Source: Capronia americana
Taxonomy: Eukaryota; Ascomycota; Eurotiomycetes; Chaetothyriales; Herpotrichiellaceae
Direction of reading: 5' to 3'
NCBI GenBank assembly: GCA_016110215.1
Contig: JADWQD010000005.1
Location: 1,798,001 to 1,862,000 of the forward strand
Length of the DNA stretch: 64,000 nucleotides
Positions 29,004 to 40,300 of this stretch are shown here, in pieces; position 1 is the stretch's first letter, and each line of letters opens with the position of its first letter. The position numbers were made by a program, and so were the translations under genes. The notes under the pieces are model-generated. The model had not been told where the DNA came from and did not search any database. It was given only the letters and a program-made list of their open reading frames with translations.

Positions 29004-31049
29004 TCACTTCTCATCGTACTGCAACCTCCTCCTCCTCCCTCTCTTAATGAGCGCCTTGTTGGCCCACTTCACCACCCATCTCGTCATAACGTCCCTCATC
29101 AATAACAAGAACACCACCACCGACACTGGCACGGCGATGACCCAGAAAAAGGCATCGCTGTGCTTCTGCACGCCATTGAACCGCTCGAAATTCTGTCCGA
29201 AATAGCCAGTCAAAAAGGTCAGGGGTAAGAAGAAACATGTGACGATGGTGAGTTGTTTCATGGATTCGTTCTGGTACGCCGAGACAGTGTTGAAAATCAA
29301 GTCGACGAGATTGTCGGCATTACGCCGCATTTGATCATAAGAGTCTTGAATCAGCAAGGCATGATCTTCCACGTCGCCAAGGTAAGTGACGGTAAGAGCA
29401 GAAATTTCTACACCGTTCATAAAAGGCGGCGGGGTGGGCTGTTTCCGAAGATTGGGGTTTTTCATCTCGTAGCTCGTGGCTTTACTGAGAGGGTCCTGTT
29501 TTTCGATCGGTGCGGGACTGGCGATGCGCGAATGGGTTGCCGGTGCAGGCTGAGCATTTGTCTTGTGGTCTTTCAGAGCGCCAATCAACTGGACAACGGG
29601 TGCGATTGCGTTTCGTAGGATGGCGATCTCGGAGGTGAGGATATAAAGGACGTTCGATTGATGGATGTCGGGATCCGTGAGCACGTCCAATTCCAAGTCC
29701 CCTATCGCATCTTGATACGCCGTCGTTACAGGGATGGCAAGATCGATTATCGCATCCAGGATAGCTTGGCAGAGCATGCTGGCGTCTGAACATTGGCGCA
29801 AGATGGTTCCGGGTGATTGGAGGCGCCGGATGATTGGTGTTTGAACATCGTGGGCGGAATATTCGAAGAAAGAGATGACGGTATTGTCGGCGCAGAGGAA
29901 AATCGACACCTGTTCCATGGAGACGCCAATCCCCTTTGTACTGAGGACGGCATGTCGCTCCATGTAGTCAATGCGGTCCTGGTTCGGCCCGGCGTGGTAA
30001 CGCTGCATGGTGCGGATGTTCCTGGGTGCCCATGGCGCTCCCAATTTAGTGTGCTTAAAGCTATTCGAGGGCTGGAGGCCGTCCACCAAATCCGCAGAGT
30101 CAGACCGACGTTTCTTTTTTTTCTTCCCCATCATGGGCTTCCGCAAGTCCTCGATAAGTGAGCGGATGGCGCCTTTTCTTCGCTTGTTTTCGCGTTTCCG
30201 CCTCTGGCGTTCGGTGATAATTCTGGTTCGATACTCGGACTCGGCAACATCGGACTCTGCGTCGTCCTTATCTTCCTCGTCAGAGCTGAAGTCCGATTCA
30301 TTTTCTTCCAGATTGATCAGCTTCTGCAGAGGCAGCACCATGTAGGTATGGTCACTGTACCAATCCACCTTCGTCCTGTTCTTGGTGTGAATCAAATCCT
30401 CGATGGCAAGCCTGTGAAGTCGCTTGTGGTTCCCCAGTACCCGGATCACGTCCCACGACAAGCCGTTGACATTGATCCACCGGACATCGCTCCAGTCTGG
30501 CGGCCCTTGCTTAAGGAAGTCCTCGATATTATCGTTGTCGAGGTCCGTCGTGGAGACTGCCTCATTGCTGAAGTCCACCACCGTGATCTCACACCTCTGA
30601 TTGAGCTTCTCGAGGTGCGTTGAATCTCCGCCAACCGCGTTGCCTTGACTGTATGGAGGAGCCGGGTCACTCGTGTCAATACCAGGCTCCTGGCCCGGCG
30701 TCCAACCAGTTGATCTGCCCATCTCGGCCGAACCGTAAATGACGTTGTGAGTATCTGCTCTGCCTCTCCGCCGCAGGGACCTTATTGAACCCTTTGACAT
30801 GGCCGTCTCTATGCGATGGAGAACCCCCGGCGAGTTTTCGTCTTCCGCATTGTGATGGTGGTCTGGATTGTCCTGAATTCTTACGTGAGGATGGTTCCCT
30901 TCTGCCACCTCGTTTTGTGCTTCTACATCATCCACGTGATGCCTATGTCCGTGCTCTCGGGAGTGACGTGCGAGAGCGCTTTGAGACGTGTCTTGCGAAT
31001 CAAGTGAGGCGCGCTTCGAGGAGGAGACGACATGGGACCCGCGAGCCAT
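29004..31049 (-). CDS. CorA-type divalent-cation transporter
   Basis: Start chosen at the ATG at 31049 (MARGSHVVSSSKRASLDS), 681 aa. A long polar N-terminus rich in His, Ser and acidic residues precedes the CorA domain (PF01544): QGPPDWSDVRWINVNGLSWDV, IEDLIHTKNRTKVDWY, MVLPLQK, later helices ending in MKQLTIVTCFFLPLTFLTGYF, then a second C-terminal membrane helix (about 631-651). Two helices close to the C-terminus are the family hallmark. The pore motif Gly-Met-Asn of CorA/ALR/MRS2 reads Gly-Gln-Asn here (YFGQNF). A strongly basic KKKKKRRSD patch lies mid-protein. It probably works at the plasma or vacuolar membrane; the ion (Mg, or another divalent metal as for ZntB) cannot be told from sequence. 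Confidence 0.9.
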   Translation of the reverse strand: MARGSHVVSSSKRASLDSQDTSQSALARHSREHGHRHHVDDVEAQNEVAEGNHPHVRIQDNPDHHHNAEDENSPGVLHRIETAMSKGSIRSLRRRGRADTHNVIYGSAEMGRSTGWTPGQEPGIDTSDPAPPYSQGNAVGGDSTHLEKLNQRCEITVVDFSNEAVSTTDLDNDNIEDFLKQGPPDWSDVRWINVNGLSWDVIRVLGNHKRLHRLAIEDLIHTKNRTKVDWYSDHTYMVLPLQKLINLEENESDFSSDEEDKDDAESDVAESEYRTRIITERQRRKRENKRRKGAIRSLIEDLRKPMMGKKKKKRRSDSADLVDGLQPSNSFKHTKLGAPWAPRNIRTMQRYHAGPNQDRIDYMERHAVLSTKGIGVSMEQVSIFLCADNTVISFFEYSAHDVQTPIIRRLQSPGTILRQCSDASMLCQAILDAIIDLAIPVTTAYQDAIGDLELDVLTDPDIHQSNVLYILTSEIAILRNAIAPVVQLIGALKDHKTNAQPAPATHSRIASPAPIEKQDPLSKATSYEMKNPNLRKQPTPPPFMNGVEISALTVTYLGDVEDHALLIQDSYDQMRRNADNLVDLIFNTVSAYQNESMKQLTIVTCFFLPLTFLTGYFGQNFERFNGVQKHSDAFFWVIAVPVSVVVFLLLMRDVMTRWVVKWANKALIKRGRRRRLQYDEK

Positions 31050-31802
31050 TGTGACGGATGGATTCAGCGACAGCTGAGCAGTTTCGAGGAGTTGGGCAGG
31101 CTCGGGGTACAAAGGACCACATCAGGAAGGAAGAGGAAGCTCCTCGTGGTAGAAAATATTCAATAGGGGCAGTCAGATACATGATGTGGCAGCAGCTGAA
31201 AAGAATGGCTGTTTTGAGCTCGACTGAGGAAATCCTCCTGGGACAATGACGAACAGGGGGCGAATGCGGCACCAATGGCGACGCCCATTGTTCCGGGGTC
31301 AAGCTCTTAGGCGAAGCATTTTCCCATGCGTGGTCGGTGGGAAGCAGCTTGTTAATCAGCTGGAGCCCCGCCTACGTTGAATGTTCTGAGGCACGTTTCA
31401 GATCAACCTGCTTACTGTGATGCTGACGATCTAGACCACAGCTTTGCATGGGCCATCTGCATACTCCGTATCTGTATTTAGTCTTTATAGCCAACGCATC
31501 ACAGATACTTAGGTTAGAGGCCCGCGGGCATGATTAACTCCGCACGGGAAGTTGTGACATTAAGATATACCAGTCGACAGTCTTCTTGCCTGTTCATATT
31601 TTCACTATGTGGTCAATCGAGTCGATTTCCATGGCATCAACGTCAGAATCATAACGAGCCTAAAGTATCAAAGACCATGTGGCATGGTGATTGTTTGCTT
31701 CGAATCCCGCCATGGGGCAAAGTCACTCCCTGGGCCACAGAGGCCGTCGCGATGATGCTCAAGAAAAGTAGAGGTGGAAGCCCTCCGAGCAGCTTGGGCC
31801 GC
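31050..31802. other. Intergenic stretch
   Basis: Upstream region of the CorA-type gene and 3' flank of the RING gene. The frame continues open upstream of the CorA ATG to 31112 but has no ATG there. Nothing else is supported. Confidence 0.55.
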
Positions 31803-33302
31803 TTAGGCGTTGTCATTGTCGGTACCGTTGGTAAACGCCCTCCATATTGCATCCTCGGTAGACTCGCGTTCTCGTTTCCGTGCCTTTCCAAAGTTCTCCT
31901 TGCCGCCACGGATCTCTTCATCATCACTCAACCTCTCAGCTTTGATCACAGATGTCGCCTTTCCCTTGCCAGTATCAGCGTCTCCTTCCCGCTTCCTTTT
32001 CTTCACCAACAGCCTCAGTTCGAGCGGAACCAGACTCCTTCCGGTGCCAGCCGTATCTTTGAGATCCAACGGTTTACGGCAAACGGGACAGACACCTTTG
32101 ACTTTGCGGTTCGGCGGTGCATCTTCTCTGCGTTGCTCGATGGACCAGTTGAGGGTATCTACAATACACCGGTGGCAGAATACGTGCCCACATACGGTAG
32201 AAGTAGCATCCGTCGGCGTGTCCATACACACCGGGCACTTGTATGCTGTAAGTGGTGTCCGGCCCGACTCTGTACCGGGATTTTGAGCTAAAATGGCATC
32301 CTCACGCTGTTTTGACAGGGCAGCGGAAAGACTGGCACGGTCATCCACGGCGGTAAGGTCGACTTCGTCAACCAACGGATCGCCCTCAAGCTGTGGCGTA
32401 GAAGGGCGTCGTCGAGAAGATTGCGTGGTCGGTCTGCTGTGGGAAGACGAAGGGGGCGACATGGTGGTTTGACTAGACCGCAGCGAAGAATCTCGACCTT
32501 GACCTTGACTTTGTTCCTGATTCCGCTGACGCTGTCTGTTCCTAGCCTGTGTGTTTTCCCAGTTTGAGTGGTTCTCCCGCTGCCGGTTTATTGCCTCCTC
32601 TTCCGCGGCTAGCGGCAACTGTCCTTCACCCAGAGGACGTATACGAGGCAGTTGAGCACTACCAAGCCGGTAGGGAGGCCAGAATCTGACGTTGGCACGA
32701 GGGTAAGGGAATCCGTGGTCGAAATTGTGACCCTGTCTGGACGCGGAGGCTTGGGAAGGATTAGGGTAGATCGGCTCGTTGAGAGTGTTGAATCTTCTTG
32801 TGCGATGTGTCTGTGAGGAATCGTGAGGGTGTGTCGTATATGAGATGTAGTGACTTTCTGCCGACCCTGAACTGGGACTGCTGGTCGTTGTCAGATCCAC
32901 TGATGGGTCAGGTACCTCGCTATCCGTTCTCGGGCTTCGTGCTTCACTCTCGCTTCTTGGTCGTCTGGACTGGTGGAATGCCTGTTGGGCGTCCTGGAGT
33001 GCTCGGTTGACGCTTTGCAGGGCTCGGCTGACGTTTTGTAGAGGATCTTGGGGACCAGACACAGGATATGGAAGCGTTGCTTGTCTGCGTGAGGCAGTAT
33101 CAGGCATGGCATTGAAGATTTCACGAAACAGTCTGGGAGAGGATCGGCGAAGAGGTGGTGGCAGTGAAGCCTGTGGTCGAGAATGTTCGTGTGGCGATGG
33201 AAGTGCAAATGCCTCAACGCCTGCGCTACCAGGGGGAACGACTACCGTGGATGAAACTGGTACGATGGAGCTCATAACGGCTGCACTGCTAATAGATGCC
33301 AT
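31803..33302 (-). CDS. RING-finger E3 ligase, SLX8-like (possible SUMO-targeted)
   Basis: Start chosen at the ATG at 33302 (MASISSAAVMSSIVPVSS), 499 aa; the frame is open to 33569 upstream but that part looks non-coding. Most of the protein is disordered, rich in Ser, Pro, Arg and Gln. The C-terminal C3HC4 RING reads CPVCMDTPTDATSTVCGHVFCHRC..CPVCRKPL, close to Slx8/RNF4. Two hydrophobic-acidic stretches, PSVDLTTTSS and DEVDLTAVDD, fit SUMO-interaction motifs, so it may ubiquitylate SUMO-modified nuclear proteins. A basic KKRKREGD patch after the RING could direct it to the nucleus. The RING assignment is firm, the SUMO-targeted role is inference. Confidence 0.82.
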   Translation of the reverse strand: MASISSAAVMSSIVPVSSTVVVPPGSAGVEAFALPSPHEHSRPQASLPPPLRRSSPRLFREIFNAMPDTASRRQATLPYPVSGPQDPLQNVSRALQSVNRALQDAQQAFHQSRRPRSESEARSPRTDSEVPDPSVDLTTTSSPSSGSAESHYISYTTHPHDSSQTHRTRRFNTLNEPIYPNPSQASASRQGHNFDHGFPYPRANVRFWPPYRLGSAQLPRIRPLGEGQLPLAAEEEAINRQRENHSNWENTQARNRQRQRNQEQSQGQGRDSSLRSSQTTMSPPSSSHSRPTTQSSRRRPSTPQLEGDPLVDEVDLTAVDDRASLSAALSKQREDAILAQNPGTESGRTPLTAYKCPVCMDTPTDATSTVCGHVFCHRCIVDTLNWSIEQRREDAPPNRKVKGVCPVCRKPLDLKDTAGTGRSLVPLELRLLVKKRKREGDADTGKGKATSVIKAERLSDDEEIRGGKENFGKARKRERESTEDAIWRAFTNGTDNDNA

Positions 33303-34406
33303 GTAGTTGCGACATGGCCAGCGATAGTGGTGGTTCTGGGACAGTCTTTGTTCATCTGCTAATATTGTGTAACCACCAAAATGATGCCGCAGCTCTCGCT
33401 GCTTCGGGATCATGCCGCCGCCAAGATGAGCAAGACGGTCCCAGCACCCATGCTTTGGGGACGAGAATTGAAAGCGGCGTTGCTCAACTCCGGGCCTGAC
33501 CAAGCTTGCCCCCATATACATAGGAGCGTAATCGGGGAACGCGGGGCCCTGCCACCTAGGTGCCTGCAATTCACCTCAACAGGCCCTGACATGTAATGAG
33601 GGGTTATGCCTTTCCTCGCTGCTGTCCCACTGCTTACCAACAACTCCAGCGTTGCCCAGTATGTACATACCCTCTTCCCCTTTTGCTTAGCACCACTGCT
33701 GGAAGTTGGAACCGGTCACCCGGTATTTCCACCACCCAATTTTCTGCTCCTGTCCTGGGCCTTTGTCCGCGCGAGTCCTCCTGACAGCCATCCACCAACA
33801 TCTCCTGTACGCGCTTATGCTCTTTCCCCCGATCTGTTTCCAGGGTCTTCTGATCGAATTCTGCCTCCTCATCAGCGATCCAACCTCTTTATTTGAGGTA
33901 CAGAGCTGAAACTGGGTTCGGCATGTACTGGAGTACATTGAGTAGTGACTACGCTAGTGATTTGGATTCCTTGTCGGCGGTGTTGACTGGCTGAATAAGG
34001 GGCGGCGAAAATGAGAATCCCAGTGGCCAAATCTTGGGTTTCCGTGAAGGGCTCCCGGCTTTGCTCACAATCTTGTCGTCGACTTTCTTTAGTCGTAGAG
34101 GCCAGACACATTCTCCAGTGAGTGTCACCAGACAGGAAGGTGCCCAGAAAACGTCCTCTTCATACAGAAGTGAGTTGCTTGACTTGCGGATATCTGGGCC
34201 ATGATCTATGATAACACAAGCCCAGGCAGGAACGTGTGGCCTTGAGGCCATCTAAAGGTGTCCAAGAGACCTAATGGAACCGGGTTCTGATGACAGGTAG
34301 GTTCAGCAGTTGGGGGCGGCTCTAGGTGCAGGAATAACAGTGCCAGGGCCAATGCCAGAGGACAGGATCTTTTGTTATCTTAACAAAGTGGCTATCGAAA
34401 ACGCGC
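33303..34406. other. Intergenic stretch with one weak frame
   Basis: A 100-codon - strand frame (34251-33949, MASRPHVPAWACVIIDHGPD..) has an ATG and some protein character but no family I recognise. It may be an exon or chance. The rest holds nothing supportable. Confidence 0.4.
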
Positions 34407-34868
34407 TCAAGGTTGAGGGAAATCTTCTGGCTTGTTTGGGCGCTCAGAGTAGAGCTTGTATCCCGTGTATGCACCCGTCTGCTCGTCGTAGTAAATGTGC
34501 ACAGTCTGGCCTGCGCCTCGAGCTAGCTGTTCTGCTGTCGCCATACGTACGGTGGCATGTTTCGCAGGGTCAACATGACTGGTGTGGTTGGGATTCCTAG
34601 ATCAATAGTAAGCAGCAGCAGGTGTTACCCTAAACACGACTTGCTTGACAGTGACATATTGGAAGTGGGAGCAGTCAGATGTATTCCAGACTTCCTTTGT
34701 GACTTGGTAGATAATATTTCTTCTGGCCGCGTTTTTGATACTTTGCAGAAACTTGATCGTCGGAACTCGAGACATTGCTGCGAGATGTTCTTCGGAGTTA
34801 TTGAGATTCGAAGAGGGACACTTTTCTCCTGGCTTTGAAAGTGAGTAATCATCGCGGGGACTCTGCAC
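34407..34868 (-). CDS. Possible small spliced gene, unrecognised
   Basis: A - strand exon at 34596-34407 encodes HVDPAKHATVRMATAEQLAR and continues to a stop at 34407; it has no stop for about 63 codons, follows a TAG acceptor, and reads like real protein. Upstream, a frame from 34868 (MQSPRDD..) or the overlapping frame from 34939 could supply the 5' exon. A GTAACA donor near 34617 joins in frame with the second of these, but the donor is weak and the intron would be under 40 nt. I cannot choose between them. No function assigned. Confidence 0.3.
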
Positions 34869-35099
34869 ATATCAGCGTGGATTCGAGGGCGACTTGTGAA
34901 ACGCCTCGAACCAGCTGGCCTCATGGGCAGGGTTTGCAATCGAGGTCATCCATTAAGCGCGCTCGTCGATGTCGAGGTGCAACGAGAAGTCCTATCACAT
35001 TACTTCATTTTTGGTGTCGCCGGGCTTGGCAAGGCCAATTGTTTACCTCTCGTGTGATCAGTGATTGTGGTTTTGATGACTCGGACTCGTATTCTTGAA

Positions 35100-36435
35100 A
35101 TGACTTTCTTGTTTCGTTATACGCGTCAATGGATCCTACACACTTCTCACAGGGATCTGATTCGATCAAGAAGCAATATCACCGCCAAACGGACCATGTC
35201 GATTGCTGGCCCAGCCTACGATTGCGAAATTGAGTCCGAGTCTCTTGAAAGGTACCGTCCCGGCGGCTACCACCCGGTCAACATCAACGACACTTTTCAT
35301 TCTGGAAGGTATCGTGTCCTTCACAAACTCGGATGGGGTGGCTACTCCACTGTCTGGCTGGTCTACGACTCCATGCTAGCTCGACTCGCGGCAATGAAAG
35401 TTGTGGTCTCGGAAATCGGCGAGAGGCCCAACGAAGTTCGAATTCTCCAATTGCTTGCTTTGATCCCTGCAAAACATGATGGTCAGCGCCATTTGCGCCA
35501 GCTTACTGACTACTTCCTTCACGATGGTCCTAATGGTAGACATCAGTGTCTCGTTTTCGATCTCGACGGTGTCAGCGTTCCGGCGCTTACGAATCGATAC
35601 GGTGGCAATGCGAGGCTACCGGGACGTCTAGCTTGGCAGCTTTCAAAACAAATCACACTTGCATTGGACTGTCTCCACTCAAACGGTATTGCACATGGAG
35701 GTGAGTGATGTCTTTCCGTCGGAGGTCATATTCTGAGGAAGTCAAGATCTCTATACGGGCAACATCTTAGTTTCAGAGCGGGAGGGACAGTTCTCAGACC
35801 CGGAGTCATTGAAATCCCTCCAGCATCCGGTACTGGGAGATATCAACGCACGACCTGGTTACCGGATTACCAAGAGTCTCCCGAGGCATATTGTGGAAGC
35901 AGCTTCGTTTCCTATTCCAGCTGTCGACGGACAGGTTCATGCGAGACTCATCGATTTCGAGCAGGCATTCCTCGTTACTGACCAGTCACCGCCGAAAATT
36001 CGTACCCCGTTAATTTTCAGAGCTCCAGAGCTACTGCTCGATTCAAAATGGGATCTACGGATGGATATATGGTCTCTTGGGTGCACGATATTCGAGCTTG
36101 TCACCGGCCAGCCGCCATTCGACAACTTCATGCCAGCTAAGGCTCCGTTGGTATTAGAGTGGATTGCAATGTTTGGTGATGTCCCAGAGAAATGGAGGAA
36201 TCAGGCGGAGGTAGTTGTGGGTGACTGTGCGGATGATATAGATGGAGGTTCACTTTCAAGCTGGCTTTATGAGACTTACTACAATGTTGAAAGAAAGGCA
36301 GAATTTACGAAGGAGGATCTCAGGCAGCTGGGCGATTTACTGAGTAGAATGATGTGTTATCTTCCCGGGAATCGATTGTCGACTCACGACATCCTGAAGC
36401 ACGAGTGGTTTGTAAAGAACTCCTTGGCTGAGTAA
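35100..36435 (+). CDS. SRPK-like serine/threonine protein kinase
   Basis: CDS join(35100..35700,35747..36435), 429 aa. The 46-nt intron (GTGAGT..AAG) splits the catalytic-loop codon and restores HGDLYTGNILVSE. The start at 35100 gives MTFLFRYTRQW; ATGs at 35076 and 35196 are alternatives. Motifs in order: GWGGYSTVWL glycine loop, the AMKVV lysine, HGDLYTGN catalytic loop (HGD in place of HRD, usual in fungal SRPK paralogues), LIDFEQAF (DFE in place of DFG), FRAPELLL, and DIWSLGCTIFELVTG. This matches SRPK-type kinases, which phosphorylate SR-repeat proteins in the cytoplasm and nucleus, without the long spacer of canonical SRPKs. RYRPGGYHPVN before the kinase domain is the SRPK signature. Catalytic Lys and Asp are present. 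Confidence 0.9.
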
Positions 36436-37166
36436 CGAGGTAGCTCTATTGAATATAATAAGTCAGTATACTTACCGGGCTTCAAATAGTACGAGGACCA
36501 TCTGCTCCAAGCACGATAAGTGATAAGTCTGGTTCCGAGATGTGGAGGCTTTCGCGTTGGTCTAGAGAATGAAGGTCGCTGATTTCGCTTTTGAGGTCCG
36601 TGTCAATGTTGTTACCCTCACGGTTGTCGCATTCATCGCCTGCCTATGCCCGCCTTACATCCTAACCAGGTCCACCACATGCAACGCCAAGGATGACCTA
36701 AACTAGGTTGCGTGCCGACCATTTCCTCCTTCAACCCGTTTCCGACTTTCAACCACTGCCTCGCCCTCTTGTTCGGACAGACCTTCATCCCTCTAACTGA
36801 AGTACAAGGACTTCCTTCCTGCCCTTTAGGGCTGCCAACTTTCCGCCTTGAGAACAAGATGTTCGTGGATGTTTTTCGGGCGACGATCCTGCGCGCCCTG
36901 CCAAAGTCGTTGAGCCCTAGTGGCACGTCGTTCCAAAATACCCCGCACCTGCACCTAACCCTCATTGGGCGCTAGAAGAGCGGAAGCTGCCTTGAAGTTG
37001 ACCAGTCGTGACCGTCCCGCTACGGGCCGCTGCCACTTCAAGTAAAGGCATAAACCACGTGCGAAGGCCTCTTTTCGGTGCCTCTCTTAAAAATAACGGC
37101 AAAGCATGATTTCTGAGTTTACCGAGTCAATATACACGCTCTGCACCGCCCACCGTACGCTGTCCT
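36436..37166. other. Intergenic stretch left of the transposon block
   Basis: 3' flank of the SRPK-like gene. Normal base composition up to the target duplication at 37167-37171. A CT-rich + strand frame (36712-36975) is not convincing. Confidence 0.5.
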
Positions 37167-37171
37167 CGCCT

Positions 37172-37308
37172 TGTCACGGAAGGCATGACGCAGACGGAAG
37201 GCGCGTCCCACTGGGGACTAGTCTCTCTTCTCTCTCTCTCTCCTCAGAGATAGCTCACTAGCACTCACATACGAATAAACATAAGGTTAACTCCACTATC
37301 TTCTCATA
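37172..37308 (+). repeat. 5' LTR of the outer element
   Basis: 137 bp, begins TGTCACGGAAGG, ends TTCTCATA (a CA-to-TA change of the expected terminus). Contains a (CT)n run. It differs from the right LTR at seven places, all C/T or G/A. Confidence 0.95.
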
Positions 37309-40300
37309 AATAGTAGCAACTTTTAGTCGATAATAGTCACTACTATAAGTCCTCCACTACTAAGCCCAACTAGAGCTGGGAAGCTCGCCGCCGCCCCCCG
37401 CGGTGGTAAAAAGCTACTATTAAGAACTATAAGGTCTTACTATTTACCCCTCCCTTAATCCCCGTATATAAGCGAAACTAATAAGCGAAATAAATAAGTA
37501 AGATTAATCGGGTCTAAGTATTTTACTAAAACCTCTATAGGCCTAAAGTTTAGTTCCGCTACCTCTAGTAGCGGTTTACTAAGTATATTTACTATACTAA
37601 TACACCGCTAAAGATAATTCCTTTACCTTATATAGATTTTTCTAGTAAGTAAAGCTACTAATAGCCTATATAAAGAAATCCTATAAACTACTAGAGTAAT
37701 ATAGAAGACTAAAAGACTTTACTAAGATAATACCTCTATAATATCTAAAAGAGTAGATTATAAACTATACCCCGATAAATAAAGTAGTTAAGGGACTTAA
37801 AAATTATACTACTATCCTTATAAAGTAATTAAAGCTTAAAATACTAGATATAGTAAGCGGAATAATAGAGGAAATCTTATAATAATTAGACTTATCTCTA
37901 TTAATATTACCGTTACTATTCCTAGACCTACCTAGAATAGCCGACTAAGATTCTAGCTACTTAAGGCCTCTCTAGCTCTTCTTATAAGATTAGTAGATAT
38001 AGATATAAGAAATAATAAGCGAATTCTATTAAACTATTACTAAAGAAATCTAGAGAGGATATTAGTGAATAAACTTAAATAGCTAACGGAATATAGCACC
38101 GCTATTAATACCTTAACTAGCACTAGTAATTTAGGTATAATACCGCTAAATTAAAGGATTAAATATTAGATATTTCTAGCTAGATATACTAATAAATATA
38201 GGCTATAAGAATTCTATAATATATAAAAATAAGATATACTACTAAAGTATATATATCTTTACTAACCGTCTTTAGGTACTAGCCGATACTTAGAATATTA
38301 CTATCCTTAGATAGATAATTAAAATATACCTTTAAGGAGAAGTATAATTCTAGTAAAATAATAAGCTAGAGTTAGTCCTTAGAGTTAATATTATTATATC
38401 TATTAATAGAATTAAGGAATAGGTTAAGGTACTAAAAAATAGATTTTAAGCCTCGCCGTTAAAAGCCCTAAACTAGCTTAACCGTCTATAGTATATAATT
38501 ATTAATATAAAGAATAAGAAATCCCTAACTATATATATTAGTAAAGTAGTTAATATAAGTAAGGTATATAGCTAAGGAAATAATAAATATATAATAGTTC
38601 TATATATATAGAACTAAATTAATATTAAATTATAGGAATTAATTAATAAACTATAGAAGAATATAATAATAGCGGAATTTATAAAGACTATAAAGGTAAA
38701 GTAAATAAATTAGTATAAAAAGGCAGCTTAAATAGGTATAGATTAATATAATTATAGATAAGGCCCTTTAGGCTACCGGAATATATCCTAGGGTAGTAGA
38801 TAGGCCGCTTAAGGATATTATAATAAATAGTTATTAGATAATTAAGCTCCTTAGTAACTATTTATATAAAGAAATCTAAATACTAACCTAAACCCTTAGA
38901 GGAACTATAGTGCCTATAGTATAGGCCCTTAATACCTCTAAAACTTCCTAAACTACTAAGGATATTAAGGATACTAAGGATACCCTAATAATTAAGGCGA
39001 TATAAATAATTAAGGTAACTAGAATATAAAGAGGTTACTATACTAACTATAGAATTAAATAACGAGCGGAAATAGAAATAATTAGAGATAATTAATTTTA
39101 AGGAATTTAAATAGGAATAATTTCGCGGAAGAAGTAGAAAATATTAAGCTAAATAATAAATTTAAATAAGATAATATAAACGCTAGTTATATAGATTATA
39201 TAAGCGATAACTAGGAATTTAAAGGCCTTAAATAAAATTAAGGTAAATATAAAGTAGAGTAAATAAAGTATTTTAATTTATAGATTAAAAAGAAATAATA
39301 TATCTATAAGCGGAAAGGCTATAACTAAAGCTTTAATTTAAATAATAAATTATATTAATATATTAAATAGGAATACCTAAAATATAATAATATACCGTCC
39401 TAAAAACCGATATAATAATAAGTAAAAGTAATAAAACCGCTATATATTATTTAATTAGTAGCGGAATAATTAAATTAAGTAAATAAAACGCTAAGGAGCT
39501 AAAGATATATAGTAATAAAAATCTTAATTAATAAGAGCGAAGAGGTTAATATTTATATTAATTCCGGATATATACTATTAATTATTAATAGATTATTCCT
39601 TAAGTAAATTATACTAAAGACCGAAATTAAGAAGGTAAATCTAGCTAGAATTAGAGACCTTAGTAGCTATATCTATAATTATAATTAAGTAGTTAAGCTA
39701 AAAATCTACCTTTAGAGTATTAATACTATAGTAAAGCTAGTAAAGATAAAGCTAAATTACTAGCTATATATTATTAATAATTATAAAGTAAATATACTCT
39801 TAGGAATAAATATCCTTAGACTATATAAATATAATATTCTACTTACTTAGGAGAGACTCTAGATTAAGTTATATAAGAGAATACTAATCCCGATTAAAGT
39901 TAAGTAGAGAGTAGATAACCGGATTAAAAGAGTATTACTTACCTAATAATAGATAATTATACTAGCGAATTTAAAAGTTATAGTACTTATTACTATAAAA
40001 GAATAGATACTCCCTAAAGATAAAGATTTCCTATTTAAACCGGAAAATATTAAAATAAGAATTAAAGGTAGCTTTCCAGCGGTAGTAATAGATATATAGA
40101 TAACCTATATTAAAGTATAGAATATAACGGAACGCTTAATTATAATTAGTTAAAGATAGTAATTAGGTAAGATTATAGACTTTAATATAGAAGGATACTT
40201 TATAGTAAATATAAAATTTAAAATTAGAAGATTAATACTATTTATAATAGGATAGAAAAAAGCGATATTTTACTTTAGCCTCTAGGCGATAGCTATATTT

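Noticed and set aside
31530..32291. 253-codon + strand ORF
   Set aside because: Overlaps the C-terminal RING region of the - strand gene and has no start context or domain.
37201..37245. (CT)n run in the outer LTR as a gene promoter signal
   Set aside because: The same run occurs in both LTRs and is part of the element; no host gene start is close on the left side.
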